The notes under the pieces were generated by a model that made no database searches, was not told the DNA's origin, and worked only from the letters and a program-made list of their open reading frames with translations. 64,000 nt of DNA, taken from NCBI RefSeq assembly GCF_001457025.1, contig NZ_KQ758599.1, positions 62,001 through 126,000 on the forward strand. The letters are read 5' to 3'. The number at the start of each line of letters is the position of its first letter. The stretch's first letter is position 1. Below, piece by piece: positions 26,033 to 35,600 of this stretch. This DNA is from Pseudarthrobacter enclensis (lineage in GTDB: Bacteria > Actinomycetota > Actinomycetes > Actinomycetales > Micrococcaceae). The position numbers were made by a program, and so were the translations under genes.

Positions 26033-27322
26033 GTGATCAACAGAAGGCATTTCCTCACAACCGTCGCCGTCGGCACCGCATCTGCCGGCGTCCTGGCGGC
26101 GTGCGGAACCGGATCCAGCACCTCAGGACAGACCGGCTCCGCCGAGAACCCCGTCACCATCAACTACACCTGGTGGGGCAACGACGACCGCGCCGAGCGC
26201 ACCCGCAAGGCCATTGCCCTCTTTGAATCGAAGAACCCGGACATCAAGGTGAACGGCAACTTCACCGACTTCGCCGGCTACTGGCAGAAGCGCGCCACCG
26301 AAGCCGCCGGTGGAGGCCTGCCCGACGTCATGCAGTGGGACCTGTCCTACCTGCGCGACTACGGCCAGCGCAACCAGCTGCTGGACCTCAGCACCGTCAA
26401 GATCAACACGGACGCCTTCGAGAAGTCCCTGCTGCCCTCGGGCCAGATCAAGGGCAAGACCTACGGCATCCCCACCAGCACCAACGCCTTCGCCGTCTAC
26501 TACGACCCCGCCAAGCTGGCCTCCCTGGGCATCGCCGAGCCGGACGGCACCTGGACCTACAAGGAATTCAACGACTTCCTCACCGAAGTGGGCAGCAAGA
26601 GCAACGGTGCGCTCTTCGGCGGCACCGACTACACCGGCGTCTGGTGGATGTTTAACGTCTGGCTGCGGCAGAACAACATCGAAGCCTTCACCTCCGAGGG
26701 CAAGCTCGGCTTCACCAAGGATGACCTGAAGAAGTGGTGGAACCTCACCGCAGGGCTGCGCGGCACCCCGGCCATCGTCTCCGAGGAGCGGGTCACCCAG
26801 CTCGCCCCCAAGTCGCCCTTCGGCTCCAACGTCACCGCCACCGAGGTCACCTGGGACAACTTCATGGCCGGCTACCTCGGCGACAGCGGCGCCAAGGAGC
26901 TCAAGCTGGTGCCCGTTCCCTCCGACGACCCGGACAACCTGGGCCTGTTCCTCAAGCCCTCCATGCTCATGGTGGCCAGCGCCAAGACCAAGTTCAAGGA
27001 CGCCGCCGCCCGGTTCATCGACTTCATGGTCAACGACCCCGAGGTGGGCCAGATCTTCAAGACCTCCCGCGGTGTCCCCGCCTCCAAGACCCAGCGCGAC
27101 GGAACCACGTTCGAGGGAACCGACAAGATCGTGGTGGACTACGAAACCTCCATCTCGCAGTACCTCAAGGACGCCCCGGAGCCGCCTATCGTCGGCTTTG
27201 GCACGCTGGAATCCTCCTTCAAGCGCATCGCCTCGGACCTGAACTACGGCAAGCTGGACATCAACGGCGCCACGGATGCCTGGTTCAAGGAAGCCGAAGA
27301 CCTTATCAAGCAGAACGCCTGA
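26033..27322 (+). CDS. ABC sugar transporter substrate-binding lipoprotein (Tat-type signal)
   Basis: Solute-binding protein, 429 aa. The GTG start follows AAGGAGG, which fixes it. The N-terminus INRRHFLTTVAVGTASAG has twin arginines and the lipobox LAAC, suggesting Tat export followed by lipid anchoring. The mature part is NYTWWGNDDRAERTRKAIAL, NFTDFAGYWQKRATEA and LPDVMQWDLSY. It is the first gene of an operon with two permeases and a DUF624 membrane protein. Ligand unknown; context suggests a galactose- or rhamnose-containing oligosaccharide. Confidence 0.9.
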   Translation: MINRRHFLTTVAVGTASAGVLAACGTGSSTSGQTGSAENPVTINYTWWGNDDRAERTRKAIALFESKNPDIKVNGNFTDFAGYWQKRATEAAGGGLPDVMQWDLSYLRDYGQRNQLLDLSTVKINTDAFEKSLLPSGQIKGKTYGIPTSTNAFAVYYDPAKLASLGIAEPDGTWTYKEFNDFLTEVGSKSNGALFGGTDYTGVWWMFNVWLRQNNIEAFTSEGKLGFTKDDLKKWWNLTAGLRGTPAIVSEERVTQLAPKSPFGSNVTATEVTWDNFMAGYLGDSGAKELKLVPVPSDDPDNLGLFLKPSMLMVASAKTKFKDAAARFIDFMVNDPEVGQIFKTSRGVPASKTQRDGTTFEGTDKIVVDYETSISQYLKDAPEPPIVGFGTLESSFKRIASDLNYGKLDINGATDAWFKEAEDLIKQNA

Positions 27323-27352
27323 TACAGGCTTCACAACTGACGGACTGGACCT

Positions 27353-28306
27353 GTGACTTCAAGCCCAACACTGAGCAGGCGTTCGACGACGTCCGGCCCC
27401 GCTCCGCTTCGCAAGTCGAGGCAGGGCGGGGCAGACGCCCGCGCCGGCTATACCTTCCTGCTGCCTTGGCTGCTGGGATTCATCGCCCTCACTGTCGGGC
27501 CGATGATTTCCTCGCTGTACCTGTCGTTCACCAACTACAACCTGTTCGAGCCGCCCAAGTGGATCGGCCTGGACAACTACACCACCCTGTTCCAGGACGA
27601 ACGGTTCCTGCAGTCCGTGGGTGTGACGGTGGGCTACGTGGTCTTCGGTACCCCGCTCAAGCTCGCTGCAGCGCTGGCGGTGGCCATGCTGCTGAACAGC
27701 AAGCGCCGCGGCCAGGGGTTCTACCGGTCCGCGTTCTACGCTCCGTCCCTGATCGGCGCATCGGTCTCGATCGCCATCGTGTGGAAGGCGATGTTCGGCG
27801 ACAACGGTCCCGTGGACCAGGGCCTGTCCATCTTCGGGATCAACCTCGGCGGGTGGGTGGGCAACCCCGCCATGACCATGCCGATGTTCATCCTCCTGAC
27901 CGTATGGCAGTTCGGCGCACCCATGGTCATCTTCCTGGCCGGGCTTAAGCAGATCCCCAACGAACTCTACGAGGCCGCGTCCATGGACGGTGCCGGGCCC
28001 GTGCGCAAGTTCTTCAACATCACCTGGCCCATGCTCTCGCCGGTGATCTTCTTCAACCTGCTGATGGAAACCATCCACGCGTTCCAGATCTTCGCGTCGG
28101 CGTTCATCATCTCCAACGGTGAAGGCGGACCCGCCGGATCCACCCTCTTCTACACCCTCTACCTGTACCTGCGCGGCTTCAGTGACTTCCGGATGGGCTA
28201 CGCCTCGGCGATGGCCTGGCTGCTGGTGATCGTGGTGGGCATCATCACCCTGATCTTCTTCCGCACGTCCAAGTCCTGGGTCCACTACAGCGGTGATTCG
28301 AAATGA
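27353..28306 (+). CDS. ABC sugar transporter permease (MalF-like)
   Basis: CUT1 permease, 317 aa, with a Ser/Arg-rich cytoplasmic N-terminus. Membrane segments begin at FLLPWLLGFIALTVGPMIS; SFTNYNLFEPPKWIG follows. The EAA loop reads LYEAASMDGAGPVRKFFNIT. The start is GTG 30 nt after the binding-protein stop. It overlaps the next gene by 4 nt (ATGA). It is similar in layout to the permease at 17769 but clearly diverged. Confidence 0.92.
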   Translation: MTSSPTLSRRSTTSGPAPLRKSRQGGADARAGYTFLLPWLLGFIALTVGPMISSLYLSFTNYNLFEPPKWIGLDNYTTLFQDERFLQSVGVTVGYVVFGTPLKLAAALAVAMLLNSKRRGQGFYRSAFYAPSLIGASVSIAIVWKAMFGDNGPVDQGLSIFGINLGGWVGNPAMTMPMFILLTVWQFGAPMVIFLAGLKQIPNELYEAASMDGAGPVRKFFNITWPMLSPVIFFNLLMETIHAFQIFASAFIISNGEGGPAGSTLFYTLYLYLRGFSDFRMGYASAMAWLLVIVVGIITLIFFRTSKSWVHYSGDSK

Positions 28307-29220
28307 CAACCATGGCAACCCCCACCCAGTCCGCGCCGGACGCCACGGCGCCGGTGTACAACCCCAAGTCCGAGTCGGCCGGCGCCAAGCGTGCCAAGAG
28401 CATCGCCTTCCATGTCGCTGCCCTGATCCTCACGGCGATCGTGCTGTACCCCGGACTGTGGATGATCGCCTCGGCCTTCAAGCCGAACTCCGAGATCGGC
28501 GGCGGCAATACGTCGCTGTGGTCCGAGAACTTCAGCCTCGACAACTTCGTCACGGCCATGGACGGCATCGGCGGCGTGTCCACCCTGCAGTTCTTCACGA
28601 ACTCGCTGGTCCTGGCCATCGGCGCCGTGGTAGGCACCATCCTCTCGGCCAGCGTGTCCGCCTACGCGTTCGCGCGGATCAAGTTCCCCGGCCGCGGGCT
28701 GTTCTTCGGCATGATGATCGCCACCCTGCTCCTGCCGTTCCACGTGGTGATCATCCCGCAGTACATCATCTTCCAGCAGCTGGGCCTGGTGGACACCTAC
28801 ATCCCGCTGCTGATCGGGAAGTTCCTCGCCGCCGACGCGTTCTTCGTCTTCCTCATGGTCCAGTTCATGCGGGGCCTGCCCGCCGAGCTGGACGAGGCAG
28901 CAAGGATCGACGGCGCCGGGCACGTACGGATCTTCGGGTCCATCATGCTCCCGCTGATGAAGCCGGCGCTGATCTCCACGTCGATCTTCTCCTTTATTTG
29001 GAGCTGGAACGACTTCCTGGGCCCGCTGCTGTACTTGAACACCCCGGAGAAGTACCCGCTCCCGCTCGCCCTGCGCCTCTTCCAGGACCAGACCCAGTCC
29101 TCGGACTACGGTGCCATGATCGCCATGTCTGTCCTGGCCCTGCTGCCGGTGCTGATCTTCTTCCTGGTCTTCCAGCGCTACATCGTTGAAGGCGTCTCCA
29201 CCCAGGGCCTGAAGGGCTAG
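28303..29220 (+). CDS. ABC sugar transporter permease (MalG-like)
   Basis: Second permease of this importer, 305 aa. Segments include IAFHVAALILTAIVLYPGLW and LLPFHVVIIPQYIIFQQLGL, with the EAA loop DEAARIDGAGHVRIFGSIML. Translationally coupled to the preceding gene by ATGA. The DUF624 gene follows after 9 nt, so it belongs to the same transcript. Confidence 0.92.
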   Translation: MTTMATPTQSAPDATAPVYNPKSESAGAKRAKSIAFHVAALILTAIVLYPGLWMIASAFKPNSEIGGGNTSLWSENFSLDNFVTAMDGIGGVSTLQFFTNSLVLAIGAVVGTILSASVSAYAFARIKFPGRGLFFGMMIATLLLPFHVVIIPQYIIFQQLGLVDTYIPLLIGKFLAADAFFVFLMVQFMRGLPAELDEAARIDGAGHVRIFGSIMLPLMKPALISTSIFSFIWSWNDFLGPLLYLNTPEKYPLPLALRLFQDQTQSSDYGAMIAMSVLALLPVLIFFLVFQRYIVEGVSTQGLKG

Positions 29221-29229
29221 GAAGGGACA

Positions 29230-29856
29230 ATGAGCGTCATGGACCGCACCACACCCGCCTCCAACCGGCAGCCCATCCGGGTGAACCGGTTCGCCCTGTT
29301 CTCCGAAACCCTGCTGGCAGGGGTGCTGGTGCTGCTGCTGTCCCTGCCCCTGGTGACTGTCCCCGCCGCCTATGCGGCGGGGACCGCACACCTGCAGCGC
29401 CACCTCGATGGCCGGGACGATTCCGTCCGCGGCCTCTGGGCCACGTTCAAGGCTGCCCTGCCCGGCAGCTGGAAGACCGGCGCACTCACCGCGGCTGCCG
29501 CCGTCGTGATTGTCCTGAACCTGCTGCTGGCCTGGGTGGGCCAGCTGCCCGGCCGCGAAGTTGTCCTGCCCGCCACGCTCGTCCTGGCCGGCTGCGGCGC
29601 CATTCTCCTGCTGCGCACCGCTTCCGCCTGGGCCGACCAGCCCCACCACGCCACCGCCCGGGAACGCTGGACCTCCGCGCTGGAGACCGGCAAGGCGCTG
29701 TCCCTCAAGGACTGGACCGGATCGCTCCTGCTTGCTGCGGCCCTCTTTGGCGCCGTGGTGTTCGTCTGGATGCTCGCGGCGCTGTTCGTGGTGGTCCCGG
29801 GCATGCTCATCCTTGCCGCCGCAGCGGTGAAGCTCCGCTCCTCCCACCGACCCTGA
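29230..29856 (+). CDS. DUF624/YesL-like membrane protein
   Basis: A small multi-span membrane protein, 208 aa, with about four to five hydrophobic stretches (LLAGVLVLLLSLPLVTVPAA, LTAAAAVVIVLNLLLAWVG and others). Arrangement and size match the DUF624 (YesL) family, which is typically encoded next to CUT1 importers for pectin-derived sugars; its function is not established. GAAGGGACA precedes the ATG. A second family member is at 37435, again next to an importer. Confidence 0.72.
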   Translation: MSVMDRTTPASNRQPIRVNRFALFSETLLAGVLVLLLSLPLVTVPAAYAAGTAHLQRHLDGRDDSVRGLWATFKAALPGSWKTGALTAAAAVVIVLNLLLAWVGQLPGREVVLPATLVLAGCGAILLLRTASAWADQPHHATARERWTSALETGKALSLKDWTGSLLLAAALFGAVVFVWMLAALFVVVPGMLILAAAAVKLRSSHRP

Positions 29857-29914
29857 GCGGGCGGCGCCGCCGGCGCGCCAGCACGCATCCTTTCCTGCCC
29901 CGCCTACAGCCGAG

Positions 29915-31210
29915 TTGAGCCGCTACGTGCCTTCCGACCGCCCGAATTCCGAGCAGTCCGTCCATCTTTCCCCCGACCACCAGCCGCGCTGGTACCACCC
30001 GCTGGCGCGGCATAACTACAGGCTCTTCCTGGGCATGCAGGTGGCCGGCAGCGTGGGTGTGTGGATGCAGCGGCTCGCCCAGGACTGGCTGGTCCTGCAA
30101 CTGACCGGCAGCCCGGCTGCCGTGGGCGTGGCGGTGGCATTGCAGTTCCTGCCCATGCTGGTGGTGGGTCCGCTGGCCGGCCTGGTGGTGGACCTGTTCC
30201 CCAAGCGCCGGATCATGCTGGTGTGCCAGTCAGTGATCATCGTCCTTGCGCTGGGCCTGGCAGCATGGGTGGCCAGCGGGTCCATCACCGTCTGGGCCGT
30301 CTACGCCAGCTGCGTGGCACTGGGCATCACCTCTGCCATCGACGGGCCCGCCCGCCAGGTGTTCGTCAATGAGGTGGTGGGGGATGCCTACCTGCGGCCC
30401 GCCATCGGATTGAACAACGCCCTGGCGCAGCTGGGCGCCATGGCCGGCCCCGCGCTCAGCGGCGTGCTGATCGCACAGGCCGGCCCGGCGGCAGCTTTTG
30501 CCGCTAACGCCCTGATTGGCATGGCGGTCCTTGGCATGATCGCCGCCATCCGGACCGCCGAGCTCCATCCCGGCACGCCCGCGGAACGGGGACGCGGCCA
30601 GCTGCTGGCGGGGTTCGCCTACGTCCGGGAACGGCCCCGGCTGCTGCTCCTCATCCTTTTGGCAGGCCTGCTGGGAGCCTTCGGCATGAACGGCCCCGTG
30701 GTGCTTGCCGCCTTCGCGGAACGCGTGTGGCACAACGGGGTGGAGGGCTTCGGCCTGTTCAATACCGTCAGCGCGGTGGGCGCCCTGGCCGGGGCGCTGC
30801 TGGCGGCGAGGCTGCGCAGCATGGGACGGCGCGGAATCGTCACGGCGGCAGGCCTGTTTGGCTTGTCCCAGCTGGTGGCGGCCCTCATGCCCACGCTTGC
30901 GCTGTTTGTTGCGATGCTGGCCGTGGTGGGGCTTATGACGCTCCTGTTCCTCACCAGCGCCGCCACTGCCGTGCAGCTGGAAGCGGGACCTGCCATCCGG
31001 GGCCGGGTGATGGCGCTGTACCTGCCGCTGCTGCTGGGCGGACATGCGCTGGGCGGGCTGCTGGCCGGCTGGCTGACAGAGCAGTTCGGTGTGCGGACCG
31101 GGCTGGTGGTGACCGGCGGGCTGGGCATGCTCTCCGCCGCCGTGATTGGCCTGCTGCTGTGGCTGCACGGCAGGCCGGACCGGGCCCGGACGGTGCAGCC
31201 GCCTGCGTGA
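29915..31210 (+). CDS. MFS transporter, EntS-like (MFS_3)
   Basis: Twelve-segment major facilitator, 431 aa. An N-terminal region RWYHPLARHNYRLFLGMQVA leads into the first helices, and the cytoplasmic loop LVVDLFPKRRIMLV carries the MFS A-like motif. The family exports siderophores, drugs or other small molecules; nothing here ties it to pectin. The TTG start at 29915 is tentative: no clear Shine-Dalgarno, although TACAGC lies close upstream. It sits between two sugar-importer units and may be unrelated to them. Confidence 0.8.
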   Translation: MSRYVPSDRPNSEQSVHLSPDHQPRWYHPLARHNYRLFLGMQVAGSVGVWMQRLAQDWLVLQLTGSPAAVGVAVALQFLPMLVVGPLAGLVVDLFPKRRIMLVCQSVIIVLALGLAAWVASGSITVWAVYASCVALGITSAIDGPARQVFVNEVVGDAYLRPAIGLNNALAQLGAMAGPALSGVLIAQAGPAAAFAANALIGMAVLGMIAAIRTAELHPGTPAERGRGQLLAGFAYVRERPRLLLLILLAGLLGAFGMNGPVVLAAFAERVWHNGVEGFGLFNTVSAVGALAGALLAARLRSMGRRGIVTAAGLFGLSQLVAALMPTLALFVAMLAVVGLMTLLFLTSAATAVQLEAGPAIRGRVMALYLPLLLGGHALGGLLAGWLTEQFGVRTGLVVTGGLGMLSAAVIGLLLWLHGRPDRARTVQPPA

Positions 31211-31217
31211 GCCTTCC

Positions 31218-31247
31218 TTGACGTGTGTGCTAGCTCACACCTACGCT
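31218..31247 (+). promoter_or_regulatory. Promoter with GlxR/CRP-like site in the spacer
   Basis: TTGACG (31218-31223), 18 bp, TACGCT (31242-31247). The spacer contains TGTGTGCTAGCTCACA (31224-31239), one base from the actinobacterial GlxR consensus TGTGANNTANNTCACA. Binding there would be expected to block the promoter, unless it acts otherwise. Confidence 0.6.
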
Positions 31248-31251
31248 GTGG

Positions 31252-31263
31252 GAAACCGGTTTC
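31252..31263. promoter_or_regulatory. LacI-type operator (type A)
   Basis: GAAACCGGTTTC, a perfect 12-bp palindrome overlapping the expected transcription start of the orphan binding-protein gene. Confidence 0.65.
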
Positions 31264-31300
31264 TATCAGGTCTCCGCATCCCGCCGTCAAAGGACAAACG

Positions 31301-32587
31301 ATGACGTTCCGCGCCCGAAAGTCACTGCTGCCCCACGCTGCTGCCGCCGCGGCAGCCCTCTCCCTCGTGCTGTCCGGCTGCGGTGCTTCGCCGCAGGAAG
31401 CTGACGGGCCGGTGACGCTCCGCTTCAGCTGGTGGGGTTCCGATACCCGCCACAAGATGACGGAAAAGCTCATCGAAGCCTTTGAAGCGGAGAACCCGGA
31501 CATCAAGATAAAGGGGGAGTACGGCGACTGGAGCGGCTACTGGGACAAGCTGGCAACCCAGGTGGCGTCACAGGATGCTCCGGACATCATCCAGATGGAC
31601 GCCGCCTACCTGGGCGAGTACGCCGGACGGGGTGCGCTGTTGGAACTGAAGGACGTGGACCTGTCCAAGTTCGACCAGCCCGTGGCTGATTCCGGGACGG
31701 TGGACGGCAAGCAGTATGCCGTGACCAGCGGCGTCAACGCCATGGTGGTCCTGGCCAACCCCGCGCTGGTATCTGCCAGCGGCGTAGCCCTCCCGGATGA
31801 CAAGACGTGGACCTGGGACGACCTGGACAGCACCGCCGCCGCCATCACCAAGGCCAGCCCGGAAGGAGTTTACGGGTCCGGCGAAGTCAACAGCGACGCG
31901 GCCGCCAACCTGTGGTTCCGGCAACACGGCAAGTCACTCTTCACCAGCGACGGCAAACTCGGGTTCGACGAGTCGGACCTCGCCGGGTGGTATGAATACC
32001 AGGCGAAGATGCGCGACTCCAAAGCCGTCCCGCCGGCGTCCGTCATCACCGAGGACGCCACCGCCTCCATTGACCAGCAGGGCCTGTCCACCAGCCGGTT
32101 CGCGATGAACATGTACTGGTCCAACCAGCTGGGTGCCCTCAGCAAGGCTTCCGGGCAGGACCTGGAGATCCGGCGGCCGCCGAGCATCGAGGGCAAGGCT
32201 TCAGAGGCCAGGCAGTTCTACAAGTCCTCGATGTTCTGGTCCGCCAGCTCACGGACCAAGCACCCCGCGGAGGCGCAGAAGTTCATCGACTTCGTTACCA
32301 ACAACGCCAAGGCCGGCGAGATCGGCCTGGCAGACCGGGGCATCCCCGCCAACTCCGACATCCGCGCTGCGGTCACGCCCAAACTGACGCCCGCCGACGC
32401 CAAGACCGCCAAGTTCATCGACGAGATTTCCAGCGAACTGGGCGACGCCGTTCCGGTGCCCCCTGCCGGCGGCAGCGCCGCCGTCCAGGCCCTGACCCGC
32501 TATTCACTGGAGGTCCACTTCAACCGGCTCTCTCCGCAGGAGGCTGCCAGGAAGGCAGTGGAGGAGGCCAGGAGCGCCATCCAGTAG
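31301..32587 (+). CDS. Orphan ABC sugar substrate-binding lipoprotein
   Basis: Solute-binding protein, 428 aa. The ATG at 31301 follows AAAGGA. Signal MTFRARKSLLPHAAAA, lipobox VLSGC. The mature part, LRFSWWGSDTRHKMTEKLIE, GEYGDWSGYWDKLATQVASQ and DAPDIIQMDAAY, is closely related to the protein at 19881. No permease genes adjoin it: an MFS gene lies upstream and the rhamnosidase converges from downstream. It probably uses the permeases at 17769-19644, which serve its closest relatives. It has its own promoter with a GlxR-like site and a type-A operator. Confidence 0.9.
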   Translation: MTFRARKSLLPHAAAAAAALSLVLSGCGASPQEADGPVTLRFSWWGSDTRHKMTEKLIEAFEAENPDIKIKGEYGDWSGYWDKLATQVASQDAPDIIQMDAAYLGEYAGRGALLELKDVDLSKFDQPVADSGTVDGKQYAVTSGVNAMVVLANPALVSASGVALPDDKTWTWDDLDSTAAAITKASPEGVYGSGEVNSDAAANLWFRQHGKSLFTSDGKLGFDESDLAGWYEYQAKMRDSKAVPPASVITEDATASIDQQGLSTSRFAMNMYWSNQLGALSKASGQDLEIRRPPSIEGKASEARQFYKSSMFWSASSRTKHPAEAQKFIDFVTNNAKAGEIGLADRGIPANSDIRAAVTPKLTPADAKTAKFIDEISSELGDAVPVPPAGGSAAVQALTRYSLEVHFNRLSPQEAARKAVEEARSAIQ

Positions 32588-32612
32588 GCGTCCCTAAGCC
32601 TCCCCACGGCCC

Positions 32613-35600
32613 TCAATCAGATTCCAGGGCGAAGCTCCACGAGCCGGGATGCACGCGGAAGTCTCGGGTGGGGCTGCCGGCCGTTGAGCCGTCCCCGCCT
32701 GCTGCTGCCGTGCCGGCGTCCGAAGGGCCAGGCACGACGGCGGCACCCGGCACCGGGCCCTTGACCCGGTAGGTGCCGGCGGGCAGCCGGACCGTGGCTG
32801 TGACACCCGCCGGGACCGTGCACTCCAGCTCCAGCGACCGGTTGCGCCGGCGCCAGTCCACAGACACTGCGCCGGAGCCCGCCGGGACCGCGCCCCGGGC
32901 GTGTTCCAGGCGGCACAGCGGTGGCTGGATGAGCACGTTCCCGCCGTCCGGGGCCAGGAACCGGACACCGAGCAGGTGGTCGAGGATTTCCTTGATGACG
33001 GACGCGGACCAGGCGTGGGACTGGCTGTAATCGGTGCCGTCCACCAAGTCCCAGGCCTCCCACGTGAAGGTGGCACCCCGGTCCAGGAGCCGCGCCCAGC
33101 CGGGCTGGTCCCTGGACGTGAAAAGGTCCAGGACCGCGTCCGTCAAGCCCCCTGCCAGCAGCGCCCGGACCAGCCGGTGCACGGTCAGGGGCCCCTGCCG
33201 CATGCCCATTCGCGCGAGCCGGGCCGCGTCAGGCGCGACGTCCTGCGGGTCCGTGATGCCGATGGACAGGGGGAACGACGTCGCGTGCTGGGAGGCATGG
33301 GTGCTGGGGGAGCCGTCCTCGTGGAGGCCGTCCACCATCACCCCGCCCACCCGCAGCCGCGTGCGGATGGTGCCGGCCAGGGTCCGGGCGGCGCCGGCGT
33401 ACCGGGCGGCGTCGTCCTCCTGCCCCGCGGCGGCGCAAAGCCTGGCGGTGGCCAGCAGCGCAGAGCAGGCCTGGACGTTGACGGTGGTTTTCGCGGCGCA
33501 GTCCATGTCGTAGCCGAACCGTCCCGGGGCCGGCCAGTCCACGATGCCGTGCAGGTAGGGCCCTGAGCCGCCGCCCAGCCTGGTGACCAGTCCCGCCGTC
33601 GGGCCTTCCGCCGGAATGTACCGCCGCGCGTAGTCCGCCGTGTCGCACAGGTGCGGGAGCAGTTCACGGACCAGGGCGAGGTCCCCCGTGCGCAGGAAGT
33701 ATTCCTCGGCCCACTCGGGCAGCATCAGGGAGAAGTCCGGGATGTCCCGCTTGCCGTCCCCGTTGGGGTAGACGGCGTTGTAACGGCCCCGGTCTGCAGC
33801 CCCGGTCCAGTACCGGGCCGCGGACCAGGCAAACTCCCGCAGCGCCTGCGCCGTGTAGGCGTGCTCGCCGAACAGGGCCATGGTGGCGTAGGAGATGTTG
33901 ACGGCGTCCGCCAGGAACTGTCCCTTTTCGCGGGTGGGGGTGTCCACGAACTGTTCCTGCACGCCGTACAGGGCCGAGTCCCGCAGCAGGCCGAATACCG
34001 CGTCCAGTGTGGGGTCCGAGCTGCTGAAGCTGCCCTCCGCAGGGTGCTCCCCGTGCACCACCACGGCGCCGAGCCGGGAAACGTCCGCCGCGTCAACGCC
34101 GGGCAGCTCCAGGTAGCGGAAGCCAAGGTGGACGCTGGCCCGGTACTGCTGCGGCCCTGCCGACTGGGTGTACGGGAAGGACATGTCCGTGTTCTGGGTG
34201 GGCGTCTTCCCGGTGTCCACCCGGCCGTCCCCTCCCAGGGTGTAGCCGGCGCGGATCATGACCGTCCGGCCGGGCACGCCGGCCAGGAAATCCACCGCGG
34301 GCCGGCCTGGAATCACCTGCCCGAAATCGGCCACCAGGGTTCCGTCATCGGCGGTGAGGAAGTGCCGCGGTGCCACGAACCTCTCCGCCATCCGGGTCCG
34401 GCGCGGGCGGACCCGGGGGACCTCCGGTGTGGGGTGGCTGCCGCAGCTGATGGCCGGCGGCAGCTCCTGCAGCGGAGTGGCAGCAAGGACCGCCGCCGCA
34501 GGCCCGTCAAGGTGCTCCACGGGATCACCTTCGTCGTTACGGTAGCCGGACTGGCGGTAGGGGCCTTCGGCGGCACGCCAGCATGCGTGTGAGCCGAACA
34601 CGTCCCGCCGTCCATCGGCGTAGTCCACGGACAACCGGACCAGGAGCCCGGGCAGGCCCGCGGCCCGGCCCTGTCCCGGGCCGTACCAGTGCAACAGGGC
34701 TGCCAGCGGTATGTCCTTGCCTGCAGGCTGGGCGGCGAGGATCCCGGTGACGTCCGCGGCATCGTAATACCCTTCGCCGGGGTAGCCGAAGGACGTGGTG
34801 CCGAGGCAGGGGGCGTTGGCGATCCAAAGCTGCGCGTGATGGTTGGCGGCGGCGTAGAGGCGGGCGCGGCGGACCGGCCCGGCGAGGCGGACGGTGGTGC
34901 GGAACAGCGTCCACTCGTCCGGCTGCCGGTGCGCGGTGGTGCCGGGCCAGTGCGCCAGGGCGGCGTGTGCCAGGTCTTCGCCGGCATCGAAACGGTGGTC
35001 CAGCAGGACAGACCCGGTCTCTCCGTCCTCAACCCGCAGGCAGGCGTATTCGGCCTGGCTGCGCGGGCCCTGGTGGAGGGCCGTCCTGCCTGACGCACCC
35101 GCCGGGAGCGGTTCCTCCACGGCCAGCAGTTCGACGCCGTCCAGCGAAACGCGGATAACCTGCCCGTCGTCGGTGACCAGCAGGTCCTGCCAGGAACCGG
35201 GAAAGAGGTCCTTGCCGGGCAGGCGTTCCTGATGGACGGCCCGCGTGTGGTCTGCCTGGGCCCTGGCCAGCACGGCAGTCTCAGGAACCGAGGGGGCGGG
35301 AAGGTCCCAGGCAGGTGCCCGGCGCAGGAGCACGCTGCCGGAGGAGTCCAGCTCCAGCAGCAGCCCGGTGCCGGGGCCGCTGCCGCGCAGGAGCAGCCCG
35401 GCCCGTCCCATGGCAGGCCGGACGCGCGCCTCGAGCCGAAAACTGCGGACGGGAGGGCAGGGGAGCGGCAGGGCGGGGGACCCGGCGACGCGAAGCGCAT
35501 TGTCCAGGATCTCCAAGGGAGCGCGTCCGCCCGGGGCCCGCCTGATCCAGTCCGCCTCCCAGCCGGTGTCCGTCGGCCCGGTGCTGAACGGTTGCCAGCG

